From assembly GCF_019710475.1 (NCBI RefSeq), contig NZ_JAJFAX010000002.1, positions 186,001-250,000 of the forward strand: a DNA stretch of 64,000 nucleotides, given 5' to 3'. This document shows, one piece after another, positions 52,452 to 61,687 of the stretch. The notes beneath the pieces were generated by a model. That model saw only the letters and a program-made list of their open reading frames with translations, searched no databases and was not told the origin of the DNA. Position 1 is the first letter of the stretch. Every line of letters starts with the position of its first letter. This DNA is from Glycomyces sp. TRM65418. GTDB lineage: Bacteria; Actinomycetota; Actinomycetes; Mycobacteriales; Micromonosporaceae. The translations under genes were made by a program, and so were the position numbers.

Positions 52452-54155
52452 ATGAGCCAGCAGCAGCGGCGCCGTGCGGTCGCCTACTACCGTGTCTCCA
52501 CCACCCGGCAAGCCCAGACCGGCAGCCAAGCCGAGGAGTTCGGTTCCTCGATCGCCAGTCAGCAAGCCGCATGCCATCGGTATGCGAGCCAACACGAACT
52601 CGACATCATCGAGGAGTACGCCGAGCCCGGCGGCACCGCAACCGCCATCGATCGCAGGCCCAAGTTCCGCCAGCTCCTGGACCGCGTGCTGCACCAGCGC
52701 GATGTCGACGTCGTGCTGGTCTACACCCGTTCCCGCGCCTTCCGGAATGCCTTCGAGGCCATGGTCATCCGCGAGGAGTTCCGGAAAATCGATGTTGAAC
52801 TGCTTTCGGTACAAGAACCGTGCGAGAACGGCCCCGAGGGCGACCTCGTGACGCTCATCCTCGACGGCGTCAACGAGTACCAGTCCCGCAAGCTCGGCAT
52901 CGACGTTGCTTTCAAGATGGCGGCCACCGCCGCCCGCGGCAGCACCCCCGGACGCGCGAAACTCGGGTACCGCAACGCCCGAACCTACGTGGACGGGCGC
53001 TCGACACCCACGATCGAAATCGACCCCGACCGCGCCCCCTATATCGGCACCGCCTTCCGCCTGTTCGCCTCCGGGCAGTACACGCTGCGGCGACTGCGCG
53101 ATGAACTGTCCAACGCCGGCCTCCGCACTCGACCGACCAAGTCGCATCCTGCAGGGGCACCGGTCACCATCACGCAGCTGACCAAGCTCCTGCGCGATCG
53201 CACCTACCTCGGCCTCGTGCAATGGTGCGGCGAGGAGTATCCCGGCAATCATCCCGCCCTGATCGACCAAGACCTCTTCGACCGTGTGCAGCGGGTGCTC
53301 AACGATCGATGCCGCAGGACCCGCGACCGCAAATGGGACCACCACCTCAAAGGCCTGCTGCAATGCGCTCGCTGTGGAGACAGACTCCACCTCGAGGTCA
53401 CCCGGAACCGGCACGGGTGGCGCTATTGCTACTTCGTCTGCGCCGGCAGGCAACCGCGCACCTGCGACCTGCCACGCCTGCCGCTCCCTGCCGTCGAGGC
53501 GGCAGTTGAAGCCCACTGGGCTACAGTCACATTCAGCCGCGACGAGAAGACCGCGATAGGTCAAGACCTGCACCGGGCGGCCCAAAGCCAGCGGGCCGCA
53601 ACCGAAGCCCTGCGACGCCGGCTCCGCAGCGAACGAACTCGACTTAACAGACTCGAAGACCAGTGCCTCGAAGTCCTCGGCCAGCCAGACTGGCCGACGG
53701 CGAAACTCACTGCACGGCTCGAACAGGTCCGCCAGCAAAGACTCGACATCAAGCGGCGTCTCGACGAACTCAAGCAACGCACCGGCGATGGACAGGCTGT
53801 CATCGACATTGCCGGTGCCACGATCGCTACCCTCGACAACCCTCGCGACCTGTTTCGCAGGCTGCCGCCGAAGCTGCGAAAAACCCTCGGTCGCCTGTGC
53901 TTCGACCACATCTCCCTCGACGTCCACAACCCCTGCAAGGAATTCCTCGGGCCCGCTCAGCCTGGAAACCGAGGCGGCATTCCAGCCACGCGAATCAATG
54001 CCGGCGACCTGGTCGTCACAGGTGAGCGGCGTGTAGAGCTCAATGTGTGCGCGATCGCCGACCTCATTATTGCTGCCACCAGAGTCAATCCGGAGGCACC
54101 AAAACGCGAACACGGTCGAGATGTCACCGTCTGGGAGATCCCGAGCTACGCCTAA
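52452..54155 (+). CDS. Large serine recombinase
   Basis: A 567-aa member of the large serine recombinase family. The catalytic resolvase domain begins AVAYYRVSTTRQ with nucleophile Ser16, followed by the conserved Arg-rich strand (VLVYTRSRAFRNAFEAMVIR). The recombinase domain (about residues 150-290: GRAKLGYRN, LRRLRDELSNAGLRTRP, LLRDRTYLG) and zinc ribbon (LQCARCGDRL ... CxxC-like YFVCAGRQPRTCDLP) are followed by a coiled-coil region (RRRLRSERTRLNRLEDQCLE). These enzymes integrate phages and elements directionally. It offers a second integration route independent of the tRNA-linked tyrosine integrase. Confidence 0.9.
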   Translation: MSQQQRRRAVAYYRVSTTRQAQTGSQAEEFGSSIASQQAACHRYASQHELDIIEEYAEPGGTATAIDRRPKFRQLLDRVLHQRDVDVVLVYTRSRAFRNAFEAMVIREEFRKIDVELLSVQEPCENGPEGDLVTLILDGVNEYQSRKLGIDVAFKMAATAARGSTPGRAKLGYRNARTYVDGRSTPTIEIDPDRAPYIGTAFRLFASGQYTLRRLRDELSNAGLRTRPTKSHPAGAPVTITQLTKLLRDRTYLGLVQWCGEEYPGNHPALIDQDLFDRVQRVLNDRCRRTRDRKWDHHLKGLLQCARCGDRLHLEVTRNRHGWRYCYFVCAGRQPRTCDLPRLPLPAVEAAVEAHWATVTFSRDEKTAIGQDLHRAAQSQRAATEALRRRLRSERTRLNRLEDQCLEVLGQPDWPTAKLTARLEQVRQQRLDIKRRLDELKQRTGDGQAVIDIAGATIATLDNPRDLFRRLPPKLRKTLGRLCFDHISLDVHNPCKEFLGPAQPGNRGGIPATRINAGDLVVTGERRVELNVCAIADLIIAATRVNPEAPKREHGRDVTVWEIPSYA

Positions 54156-54856
54156 GGTGGCTTGCTGTCCAGATCAGCTCGATTTCGTGTGCGCTAGGAG
54201 TTGTTTCGCGACCTGGAACTGCTCTGATGCAAAGGTTGCTTTAGATGCGCCGGGAATCGGATAGGACCCCGCTCCCCGGCCGCTGCGCTAAGTTAGCCGC
54301 CGGTGTCGTGTTCGCTGCTGAGTATCGCGGACAGTCGAGTGCGAAGCGCCTCGACGTCCTCCATGTGAGGGCCAAAGACAGGGGGCTCTGCCGCCACGAG
54401 CTCTCGGTACAGTTTGATTGAAGAGGATTACCTGCACATCACCGATTCCTGGCCACACCAGCAACGGTCGGCCTCGGTGATCATGTCGCATTAGGTCAAA
54501 ATGTCGAGCCCGGTCGCTGAATGTCCCTGGCTACAACCAAGATTTTGCTGTAACCAGCCTGGTTGGATCCATGGTAAAATTGACCCAGCCGAAGACTCCA
54601 TGCCGCGAATCCTCCCGAAGTCTCATGGCCCAAAAGGGTTGAGATCCTCCACAATTCCTTTCCAATCCGACCCGGGGGTCGGCCAAGGTCAGGTGTGACC
54701 CAACGGATGATACTCGGACGAGGCTGCACCTACATCGCGCTGCGTGCGGTGCCGATCTGGTGACCTTGGAATCGACTGGGGTCCGGGTGTCGACGCGCTC
54801 TGCCTGGTTTGTCCGGGCAGCCTCTAGCCGCCCGAGCATGAATCCCAGGTGCATAG
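54156..54856. other. 700-bp intergenic region
   Basis: Lower in GC than its surroundings and without a convincing gene on either strand. It precedes the 707-aa gene and may contain its promoter and the remains of a recombinase attachment site. Confidence 0.4.
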
Positions 54857-56980
54857 ATGTTGCAATCCCTCCCTCATCGAGAGGACGGCGACTCGACCTC
54901 CTCCAACCCATTCCCTGGTGCTGACAAACAGGTGTGGTCCCGGAACTTCTCCAATGCCCTCCATGTCGCCACTGGTCTTCCCTTGGCGATCACCGATACC
55001 GTCGCCGTCTACGTAGTCCACCCCAAGACCTACCTGACTCGCGCTCGTGCGTCCCAGGCTTTTGAATACCAGCTGAGGGACGACGTTGTCGCTGTCGACC
55101 TATACGGCCACAAGATCATCGAAGTCACTGTCCACGGATTTGCCGGAGGTCCCGGAGAGTACAACGAGCGCATCCGCTCCGCGTTCGATGCCCCGATCCG
55201 CCGCAACGCTGTCGACGCGCGGACGCTCCCGGCCCTTGTAACAGGCGTAGACGAAAATGGGAAGCCGTCTGCCTACCTAACCACCAGCCAGTCGGTCGAC
55301 AGCACCAAGCTCAGCAATCTTATCGACATCACCGACGAAGCGCTCCGGCGCGCCGACGGACGGCGTGGTTACAGCCTCCAAGACGATCTCGCGACCTTCG
55401 GCCAGCACGAGACGACCCTGCACGCAGTTCTCGACAGGCACCTCCGCGAAACCGACGATGCCGGTCACACACAGGTACGGCATGTCATCGACCTGACGGC
55501 GATCAAGGGTGCCAACCGATCCCGAGCCCGGCAACTCCTATTCGACCTGAGCATGAAAGATGTCGTCTACGGCGTCGAGCGCAACCGCCTCGGGCTCGAG
55601 GGCCACGGCCGGATCGCCGACCCGACCGTCTGGGTACCGGCCTTCGCCAACCAGATCAAACTTGCCTTCGAACAGTCCCAACACCCCTTGCACCAGACCG
55701 CAGTCAAGGCCGCAGCGGTCGCGACCGTCAAGATGCAGATCATCGTCGGCACCGAAAGCGGCGATGATTTCCACAACCAGGTCTTCGACCCCAACCGCGT
55801 CGACCATCGCCGGCCGCCGCTCGACTACGACGTCCTGGATAAGTCTGAATCCGACATGCGCGCAGTCCTCCGGGAACTGAAACAACGCGGATGGCTGACC
55901 GAGGCAGCGCGCGCCTGGCTCGCTGGCGAAGGGCCCGATCCGCAAAGCTATCCGGATGAGGACTTCGTCTCTGCGCGGGATCGCCGCGACTGTGAGCTCT
56001 ACGCGGCAGCATTCCCGCAGGATCCAGACAAGGCAGCCGCCGTCCGGCACGTGCTCGGCGAACCCGCCAGGACACATACGACCCAGGACCACATGCGAAA
56101 CCGCCTGCGCATGCTGTCCTCAGCGATCAGCGCGGGCTACCGCCACCGCTGGAACCCCCGGGTAATCGATGGCCTCCGACCTGCGAAATTTCTCAAACAG
56201 GGTGGGAATCTCACCGAGGTCCCCGCATGGAGGTCGGTGCTCGACGAACTCCAGCACACCCCGAAGGACGACCTTCTTCACGAATTCCTGACCACCCGCG
56301 GCATTCACTGGTTGGCCGAATTCGAGATCATCGAGGCTGACCGCGGCTCGATGGAGGCACAGAGCAGGGAAGGCGAGGACGTCAACGGCGATACTCTCAC
56401 GGACAAGAAAGTCCGCCGCAGCGCTATCAACGCCCGCGCGGCGATGCTCGCCAACCCCACCCGGGCGATCGCCCTCTTGCGCGAACTCGCCCGCGCGGCG
56501 AACGAAGGTGACCGTCCACGACAGATAGATACCGATGGGCAGGTATCCCCAGGCACGGTAGCCGACAAATGGTGGTTCGACCAGACCTTCCCCAAGTTCA
56601 AAGGAAGACGTCGGCCGAAACTGGACTGGGAGACCAGCACCGACCCGACCGAACCCCAAGCCCCGCCTCCCAATCCGCTTGCGAACCTCATGCAAGCCCG
56701 GAGCGACCTGTACACGATGGTGACCGACGTGCTGCCCAATGACATGGTCGACGGCTTCAAACGCGTGCAGGAAGTGCTGAATAATGCTACGAACGCTGAG
56801 CGCATTCCCCTCGCCGACGCCCCCGAGGAGGAGTTCAGCGCACTGCTCGAAGCCCTCAGTGTGCTCAGCACCGATCTGCAAACGCTCACCTCAGCGGTTA
56901 CCAGTATGCGGTTCACTGGCCTGGAGCTAAAGGATTCGGCCTGCGAACGGTACCTAACCCGAGGGGCCGACCAGGAGTGA
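54857..56980 (+). CDS. Unrecognised 707-aa protein, coupled to a GIY-YIG-like gene
   Basis: ATG 54857; codon use is coding throughout. The N-terminal third is alpha/beta (VAVYVVHPKTYLTRARASQA, VDLYGHKIIEVTVHGFAGG). The stretch HVIDLTAIKGANRSRARQLL carries a G-x-N-R similar in form to ParB/sulfiredoxin-type active sites, a resemblance I cannot verify. The middle is helical with ALRRADGRRGYSLQDDLATF and LKQRGWLTEAARAWLAGEG. The C-terminal part includes LANLMQARSDLYTMVTDVLP. There is no signal peptide or TM helix, so it is cytoplasmic. It overlaps the next gene by 4 bp (GTGA) and is probably one functional unit with it. Location beside a recombinase and upstream of other unknown genes suggests a defence or maintenance role; that is inference. 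Confidence 0.65.
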   Translation: MLQSLPHREDGDSTSSNPFPGADKQVWSRNFSNALHVATGLPLAITDTVAVYVVHPKTYLTRARASQAFEYQLRDDVVAVDLYGHKIIEVTVHGFAGGPGEYNERIRSAFDAPIRRNAVDARTLPALVTGVDENGKPSAYLTTSQSVDSTKLSNLIDITDEALRRADGRRGYSLQDDLATFGQHETTLHAVLDRHLRETDDAGHTQVRHVIDLTAIKGANRSRARQLLFDLSMKDVVYGVERNRLGLEGHGRIADPTVWVPAFANQIKLAFEQSQHPLHQTAVKAAAVATVKMQIIVGTESGDDFHNQVFDPNRVDHRRPPLDYDVLDKSESDMRAVLRELKQRGWLTEAARAWLAGEGPDPQSYPDEDFVSARDRRDCELYAAAFPQDPDKAAAVRHVLGEPARTHTTQDHMRNRLRMLSSAISAGYRHRWNPRVIDGLRPAKFLKQGGNLTEVPAWRSVLDELQHTPKDDLLHEFLTTRGIHWLAEFEIIEADRGSMEAQSREGEDVNGDTLTDKKVRRSAINARAAMLANPTRAIALLRELARAANEGDRPRQIDTDGQVSPGTVADKWWFDQTFPKFKGRRRPKLDWETSTDPTEPQAPPPNPLANLMQARSDLYTMVTDVLPNDMVDGFKRVQEVLNNATNAERIPLADAPEEEFSALLEALSVLSTDLQTLTSAVTSMRFTGLELKDSACERYLTRGADQE

Positions 56981-57402
56981 CCGCAACACTGCCCACCGGG
57001 CCCATCTTGACCGTCGGTCGCCTTGGATCGCTACCAGGCGCCGCAGGCAGGTACTTCCACCAATCACTTTTCGAAGCAATCCCATGGTCACGGCGCTGGA
57101 TCTTCGACGACGCGGACATCGTCACCGCGATCTACCTGATTTCGGACAGTCAAGACCGGCTGCGCTGGCTCGGCCAAGTCAACCGCAACGATGGCCTGCC
57201 CGGACGGCTCGCACAGCATCACACCAGCCCTACAAAGCGAGCAGTGTTCGCCAAGATCAGGATCCTGCACCTTGCTGATTGGACGCCACCAGAAGCCATC
57301 GACACGATAGAGGGCCGGTGTGCCGACCTCCTGCAGATTCGCCAGTCGATGCGCCCGCGTGTGTGGCCCTCAGCAAGTGCCTGGCCAGAGCTAGTGGTCT
57401 GA
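56977..57402 (+). CDS. GIY-YIG-like small protein
   Basis: A 141-aa protein from GTG 56977. The pattern fits a GIY-YIG nuclease domain: AIYLISD (Tyr53) for the first strand, LRWLGQ (64-66 in the place of Y-I-G), RLAQHH with Arg77, FAKIRILHL for the third strand and TIEGRCADLL with Glu112. GIY and YIG themselves are degenerate, as in several divergent subfamilies, so the assignment is by order of key residues. It overlaps the 707-aa gene and likely acts with it on DNA. Confidence 0.6.
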   Translation: MTATLPTGPILTVGRLGSLPGAAGRYFHQSLFEAIPWSRRWIFDDADIVTAIYLISDSQDRLRWLGQVNRNDGLPGRLAQHHTSPTKRAVFAKIRILHLADWTPPEAIDTIEGRCADLLQIRQSMRPRVWPSASAWPELVV

Positions 57403-57979
57403 TTCGGCCGCATTTGACCTTGAAATCGTGCAAGAAGTATTACCATGATTATGGCCGAGATGTCAGCACCGCGCCGCTCCTCAGTTGCCGGTGCCAACGA
57501 GTTTGGAGCTCCGCAGGCGTAAAATTATGCAGCCGAAGGTGAAGCGGTGCTAGTCGCCCCGAGGCTGGCTGGGTAATCGAGTCCCCGGCGATCTAGCGAG
57601 TACGTCTGAGCCTGATGACCTTGTCTCCTGGATGGGCGGGGGAGCGACCTTATTGCGGCGGTGGAGCCGAGTCGCACCGGGGAGGGCCGTCCGTATGTCA
57701 CTGCCTGGCCGAAGGGTTACTTGCATTTCGGTTGACTCCTCGCCATGGGAGTGGACTACCTTGAGCCCCAAAACGAGGGCGGGGTACTAGGCATTCAGCG
57801 CTCAGTACGACTTCCCGTGTGCGCCGCGGCGAACGATCCCGACCTCCCGGGAGCGCCTAATCCGAGGCGCTGGACTTGCTTCTCCTCCTAGCCTGATGGT
57901 CTGACCCTGACGCCGGCATGTCCTGGGGTGATTGCGGTAAAGGCGACCGCTGGGGCAAAGCATCAGTAGACTCGATCAG
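57403..57979. other. 577-bp intergenic region
   Basis: No gene supported on either strand. The end of the region holds the hexamer TAGACT, 7 bp before the next ATG. Confidence 0.4.
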
Positions 57980-58870
57980 ATGAGAAGCGCCCATCTGGCA
58001 AATCAAGGTCGCGCTGACTTAGTGAGGTTGTGCAGGAAAGTGATGACAGCAGATAAAAATACCGAAATCCCGTACGGTCCCTTTAGTATCACCGAGGCTG
58101 AGCACATCAGCCTACTGTTCGTCCGATATTGGTCGGAATCGGTGCGCGAGCAAGTTGCGACAGTCAGGGACTTGCAGTTGGAACTCGCTCAGATTAATGA
58201 TGAGATTTCCGGGGTATATCGTGATGAAGAAAGGAATATCGGCGAGCCATATAACTATACCGGACTGATAAGTGGCTTGAGTGAAACTCTCGATAGGCTG
58301 CTATCAAAGCGGATAGTGCACGAACATCTCCTTGCCTCGTCCGCTTGGCAGATGGAGGAATGGAAAAGTAGTTTCGAGCGCGCGAGACGACGCAAGCAAT
58401 ACAATTCGAAGAAGATCGATCGAGACCCGGAATTTGACTCCCAGTACGGGCCTTGGTATTACGCCTCATCCGAGTGGAAGAATGGTAAACCTGCGTATAT
58501 CCAGCACCTCAAGGCGTTGCGTGATGCGATGGAACATTTGAGTGAAGCTGAAAATCTTGCAGAGTTTCACGTCTCCACTGACCCGGATAAGACCGATAGG
58601 AAGCGCCGATCTCTGCGCATGTTTCCCGGTTCGCAGTTTGAAGTTGGAAGGTCTCTGTTCGAAATCTTCCCAGACCTTGACGTCGATAAACTCGAGAAAC
58701 GTGCCGAAGTCGTCGCCTCGTGGATGAGTGAAATCAACTCGGAAGTTGAGGAGGCTCTCGCTGCCGGGTATCGCGACGACGAGGACATACATGATGAGGA
58801 GTTAAGCGCCTACTGCTATTCGGCAATTCGTGCGAGGAGGCAGCCGACGTGGATCATGACTTTTCGGTAG
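57980..58870 (+). CDS. Unrecognised 296-aa helical protein
   Basis: ATG 57980 follows TAGACT by 7 bp with no ribosome site, which suggests a leaderless transcript. The protein is charged and helical (VREQVATVRDLQLELAQIND, ISGLSETLDRLLSKRIVHEH, LEKRAEVVASWMSEINSEVE), rich in Glu/Arg, without TM segments. Codons are clearly less GC-biased than in most of the window, a sign of recent transfer. It converges with the XRE-ImmA gene. No family is recognised. Confidence 0.6.
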   Translation: MRSAHLANQGRADLVRLCRKVMTADKNTEIPYGPFSITEAEHISLLFVRYWSESVREQVATVRDLQLELAQINDEISGVYRDEERNIGEPYNYTGLISGLSETLDRLLSKRIVHEHLLASSAWQMEEWKSSFERARRRKQYNSKKIDRDPEFDSQYGPWYYASSEWKNGKPAYIQHLKALRDAMEHLSEAENLAEFHVSTDPDKTDRKRRSLRMFPGSQFEVGRSLFEIFPDLDVDKLEKRAEVVASWMSEINSEVEEALAAGYRDDEDIHDEELSAYCYSAIRARRQPTWIMTFR

Positions 58871-58951
58871 GCCATCCGATGGACTTGGGAGTTCCAACTT
58901 TATCAGCGCCAGGGTTTACCCGGATTTCGGAATCTGATTCGCCCTCCCAAG

Positions 58952-60235
58952 TTATTCGGGCGCCGCACGGATATGTGCAGCGCCCTGACACCTCGAAACA
59001 AGGACTAGCCCCTCGGCTAAGAACAGACTGTCCGCCTGGCGGATTCTTAGAGATGAAATGCGATTGGTCCGATGATGGAGTAGCGAGGAAACAGCGGATG
59101 CATGGATAGGTTCCTCGGAGGTCGCCGACTTTTCATCATCGTCCAGGGTTGGCCATCTGGCTGTGACGGATTGAAACAGCTCAGCCGGGATTCCAGTTTG
59201 TTGCAGGATCGCGGATTCTCCTGGCCCTTCATCTGACACGAGTTCAAGAGCTCTCGGTATGAGAGAGGGGGCCTCAAGTGTTGTTATCAGGCCGGGTTCC
59301 TTGCGTCTCCAGCCTCGATTTGTAACGGTGGTCATCGCATTTCTATAACTCGATGCGCTGAGCTTTCCGACCTGACGTGCCCTATAAAGCAAGGCCTGAA
59401 TACTGATTCCCCAATGCTCCTTGAGCTCGCCCAATTGACTCCAGGCATAGCCGCTCATTACAGAGGGAAGATAGGCTTGAATTGCATCTATCGGGGCAAG
59501 AAACTCTGCCGCAAAACGGTTCGCTTGTTCCTCGATTGCACGACTCCCCGGCTCCGAATCCTCATGCATTACTAGATGACCGAGCTCATGGGCTACATCG
59601 AATCGCTGCCGATAGTAATCATTCTTGAGTGGGCTTAGAATGATAACTGACCTCGAACTCATTGCAAATGAGTATGCATCGACTGCTGCCGCACGCGCTG
59701 GACTGAAAACCACCAAGATTCCTTGGTTTTCAACCAGTCTGATCGTATTCTTAATCCGATCAAGGCCAAGTGACCACGACTCACGCACAAAACGGGCAGC
59801 CGCTTCCGGCCCGTCCCCTGCATCGTCTTCGCTGACCGGACACGAAGGTATTGCAGGCTTGGGAAACTCTACATAGGTTTCGAATACCTCTGCGACGTCA
59901 TTGGCGAGCTCGCCATAAGCACTTGCTTGATCACGCGCTACCTGTGTTGTAGAACGCAGCGAACGGAAATGCGGGCGAAGTTCGCTCCCCCGCTTCCGCC
60001 CGACAAAGAAGCCTGGAGACACCTGCAAGACCATCGCCAGTTGAGCGACGGTCTGTGGTGTAGGACGCTTCGTACCGAGCTCCCACGCGCTGACGGCGGC
60101 AGGGCTCTTACCCACCGCCTCGGCGAGTTGGCTCTTCTTCCAGCCGGCTAGGTGTCGGGCGATGGTAAGCCGATGGCCCTCGAACAGTGCGGCAGCGTCT
60201 GAAGCGCGGTACCTATTTGGTGTGTGATGAGTCAT
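58952..60235 (-). CDS. XRE-type HTH plus ImmA/IrrE metallopeptidase
   Basis: A 427-aa protein from ATG 60235 with GGAGGG upstream. An N-terminal XRE helix-turn-helix (about residues 20-75: KKSQLAEAVGKSPAAVSAWE) is fused to an ImmA/IrrE zinc peptidase domain (about 165-290: FDVAHELGHLVMHEDSEPG, then EEQANRFAAEFLAP, giving HExxH and the third ligand region). ImmA proteins cleave repressors to induce elements; fused forms occur in stress and toxin-antitoxin-like loci. It lies 17 bp after the 264-aa gene and shares its transcript. The HTH is a candidate to bind the operator at 61062-61079. Confidence 0.87.
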   Translation of the reverse strand: MTHHTPNRYRASDAAALFEGHRLTIARHLAGWKKSQLAEAVGKSPAAVSAWELGTKRPTPQTVAQLAMVLQVSPGFFVGRKRGSELRPHFRSLRSTTQVARDQASAYGELANDVAEVFETYVEFPKPAIPSCPVSEDDAGDGPEAAARFVRESWSLGLDRIKNTIRLVENQGILVVFSPARAAAVDAYSFAMSSRSVIILSPLKNDYYRQRFDVAHELGHLVMHEDSEPGSRAIEEQANRFAAEFLAPIDAIQAYLPSVMSGYAWSQLGELKEHWGISIQALLYRARQVGKLSASSYRNAMTTVTNRGWRRKEPGLITTLEAPSLIPRALELVSDEGPGESAILQQTGIPAELFQSVTARWPTLDDDEKSATSEEPIHASAVSSLLHHRTNRISSLRIRQADSLFLAEGLVLVSRCQGAAHIRAAPE

Positions 60236-60252
60236 GTTCCCTCCATGCGTAT

Positions 60253-61047
60253 CTAGGCAGCTTTGCGGTCAGCTCCGCTCGGGCGCAGGCGAACGGGTGC
60301 ATCCGCGGATCGAACATCGTCGTTGCTGATCGGCTCCCAATCTCCGATGGTCTTCTCGTCCATGTCGCGGATGATCGTAGACGTGAGCTCCACCCGCCAG
60401 ACCCACGGCGACCCTCCGCCTCGGTTCATACGGGAGCGCCCGAGGGCAAGGCTGAAGTCGTTCAGGTCGTGGTCCAACCAGTAGGCGACGATGAAGGTGG
60501 TGACCTGAGTGAAGGCGGGAACCTCAAGGGAAGGGATCAAGATCGAGGGGTTGGAGCCGAACAAGGAGGGGACGTCCCCGTCGACGGGAATCTGGCCGAT
60601 GCTGGATTCGGCAACGCGCTGTTTGGTCGGACTCCTCTCCGCCCAGCGAATGTGGTCGATTCCGTCGGGAGCCGAGGCGAGAAGGAATTGAACGTTGCCC
60701 TGACGCCATCCAGGGCTCCCGTTCAGGTTGTCCCGAATGACCAGCCCTGGCGGGAGCTGGGGCATCGTGGTGGCGTCAAAACCGCTGAGTTCGGCCACGA
60801 GTTGCTGACGATCGGCCTCGGTCGGGGCGGTGCCGTCCGGAAGCGCGAATTTCTCGCAAGAGAAGACCCGGTCGTAACGGTCGCAAAGAAGGGTGTGGGC
60901 GGTGGTGCCCAAGAGGCTTCGGCTATGCCCGGCTTCCGGCTTGTGCTCATTCAGGGCGGTCCGGAGGGCCGAGCGAGCTCCCCAGAGGACTCCCGAGAGG
61001 GTCTGGGTCTCCTCAAGGGTACCGATAGCAAGGTCTCGCTCGTTCAT
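60253..61047 (-). CDS. Hypothetical protein (264 aa), partner of XRE-ImmA
   Basis: From ATG 61047 (TTG 61053 also possible). Segments such as DRYDRVFSCEKFALPDGTAP, SPGWRQGNVQFLLASAPDGI and TQVTTFIVAYWLDHDLNDF show an alpha/beta protein without TM helices. The gene directly precedes XRE-ImmA, so it is the first gene of a two-gene unit. A toxin or sensor role is plausible in such pairs but nothing in the sequence decides it. Confidence 0.65.
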   Translation of the reverse strand: MNERDLAIGTLEETQTLSGVLWGARSALRTALNEHKPEAGHSRSLLGTTAHTLLCDRYDRVFSCEKFALPDGTAPTEADRQQLVAELSGFDATTMPQLPPGLVIRDNLNGSPGWRQGNVQFLLASAPDGIDHIRWAERSPTKQRVAESSIGQIPVDGDVPSLFGSNPSILIPSLEVPAFTQVTTFIVAYWLDHDLNDFSLALGRSRMNRGGGSPWVWRVELTSTIIRDMDEKTIGDWEPISNDDVRSADAPVRLRPSGADRKAA

Positions 61048-61054
61048 GCACAAG

Positions 61055-61085
61055 ACTCTACCATGAGCAAACTATCATGCATCAA
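61055..61085 (-). promoter_or_regulatory. Leaderless promoter with internal operator
   Basis: On the minus strand TAGAGT (-10; plus strand 61055-61060) lies 7 bp before ATG 61047. TTGATG is a candidate -35 about 19 bp further upstream. The inverted repeat CATGA-N8-TCATG (61062-61079) sits between the two boxes, where bound protein would block transcription. Confidence 0.45.
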
Positions 61086-61342
61086 ACTGAACTAAGGGTA
61101 TGATTTCATGAGGACATCTGTACTGTTCCGTGAGGTCTCGGACCGTTCCCCGGAGCTTATACCGACGGTGTGACATCGATGGCCGCGAACAGGGCGAGGA
61201 GCTTCGTGTCCGCCCCTCGTTGGTGTTGGAGGTCGGCCCAGTGCTCAGCGGGCGACGCTTGGTGTCGATCTTCGTGTTGCTGAGGGCGGCCGGCAGCGCG
61301 CTGCAGTACGGACGCCGCCGCCGAGGGCGGTTGGCCGGAGGT

Positions 61343-61360
61343 TGTGGATGTCCTGTGGAT
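61343..61360 (+). repeat. Arm-type pair left of att site 3
   Basis: TGTGGAT at 61343 and 61354, period 11 bp, ending 50 bp before the core. Same spacing and sequence as the pairs at 22785 and 28019. Confidence 0.65.
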
Positions 61361-61410
61361 AAGTTGGCCGCGGTTTTGGTTACGCCGCAGGTGAAGGGCT
61401 GCTTTCGAAA

Positions 61411-61447
61411 CCGTAGGTTCTCGGTTCGAGTCCGAGGGGGCCCACCA
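61411..61447 (+). repeat. att site 3 (tRNA-Lys 3' end with CCA)
   Basis: The 35-bp core of 22671-22705 followed by CA. The tRNA 5' half is missing, so it is an att junction. It is flanked by arm pairs on both sides (61343 and 61537), an attP-like arrangement. Confidence 0.85.
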
Positions 61448-61536
61448 TCGTAACCGCCTCAAGCAGCGTTATCGCTGTTCGCGGCAGTTTTGTGTTTTCC
61501 GGCCATGGTAGTCGGCAGCCGGCTTCCGCATGTATT

Positions 61537-61554
61537 CGTGGATGGGCTGTGGAT
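61537..61554 (+). repeat. Arm-type pair right of att site 3
   Basis: CGTGGAT at 61537 and TGTGGAT at 61548, again 11 bp apart, about 92 bp past the core. The surrounding sequence weakly resembles the arms right of att sites 1 and 2. Confidence 0.55.
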
Positions 61555-61687
61555 GCGGTCAGCTCAGTGTCTTTGTGGACTTGTTGCCCTCGGCCGCCGC
61601 GCGGCGGAGACAGGCCGATCGCGTTCGTTTGACGAAGTCCACTGTGGGGCTGGATTTGGCACCGCGAGCAGGTCCTGCGATGTGCCG

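Noticed and set aside
61411-61447. Third tRNA-Lys gene
   Set aside because: Again only the 3' half, although with CCA; it is an att core.
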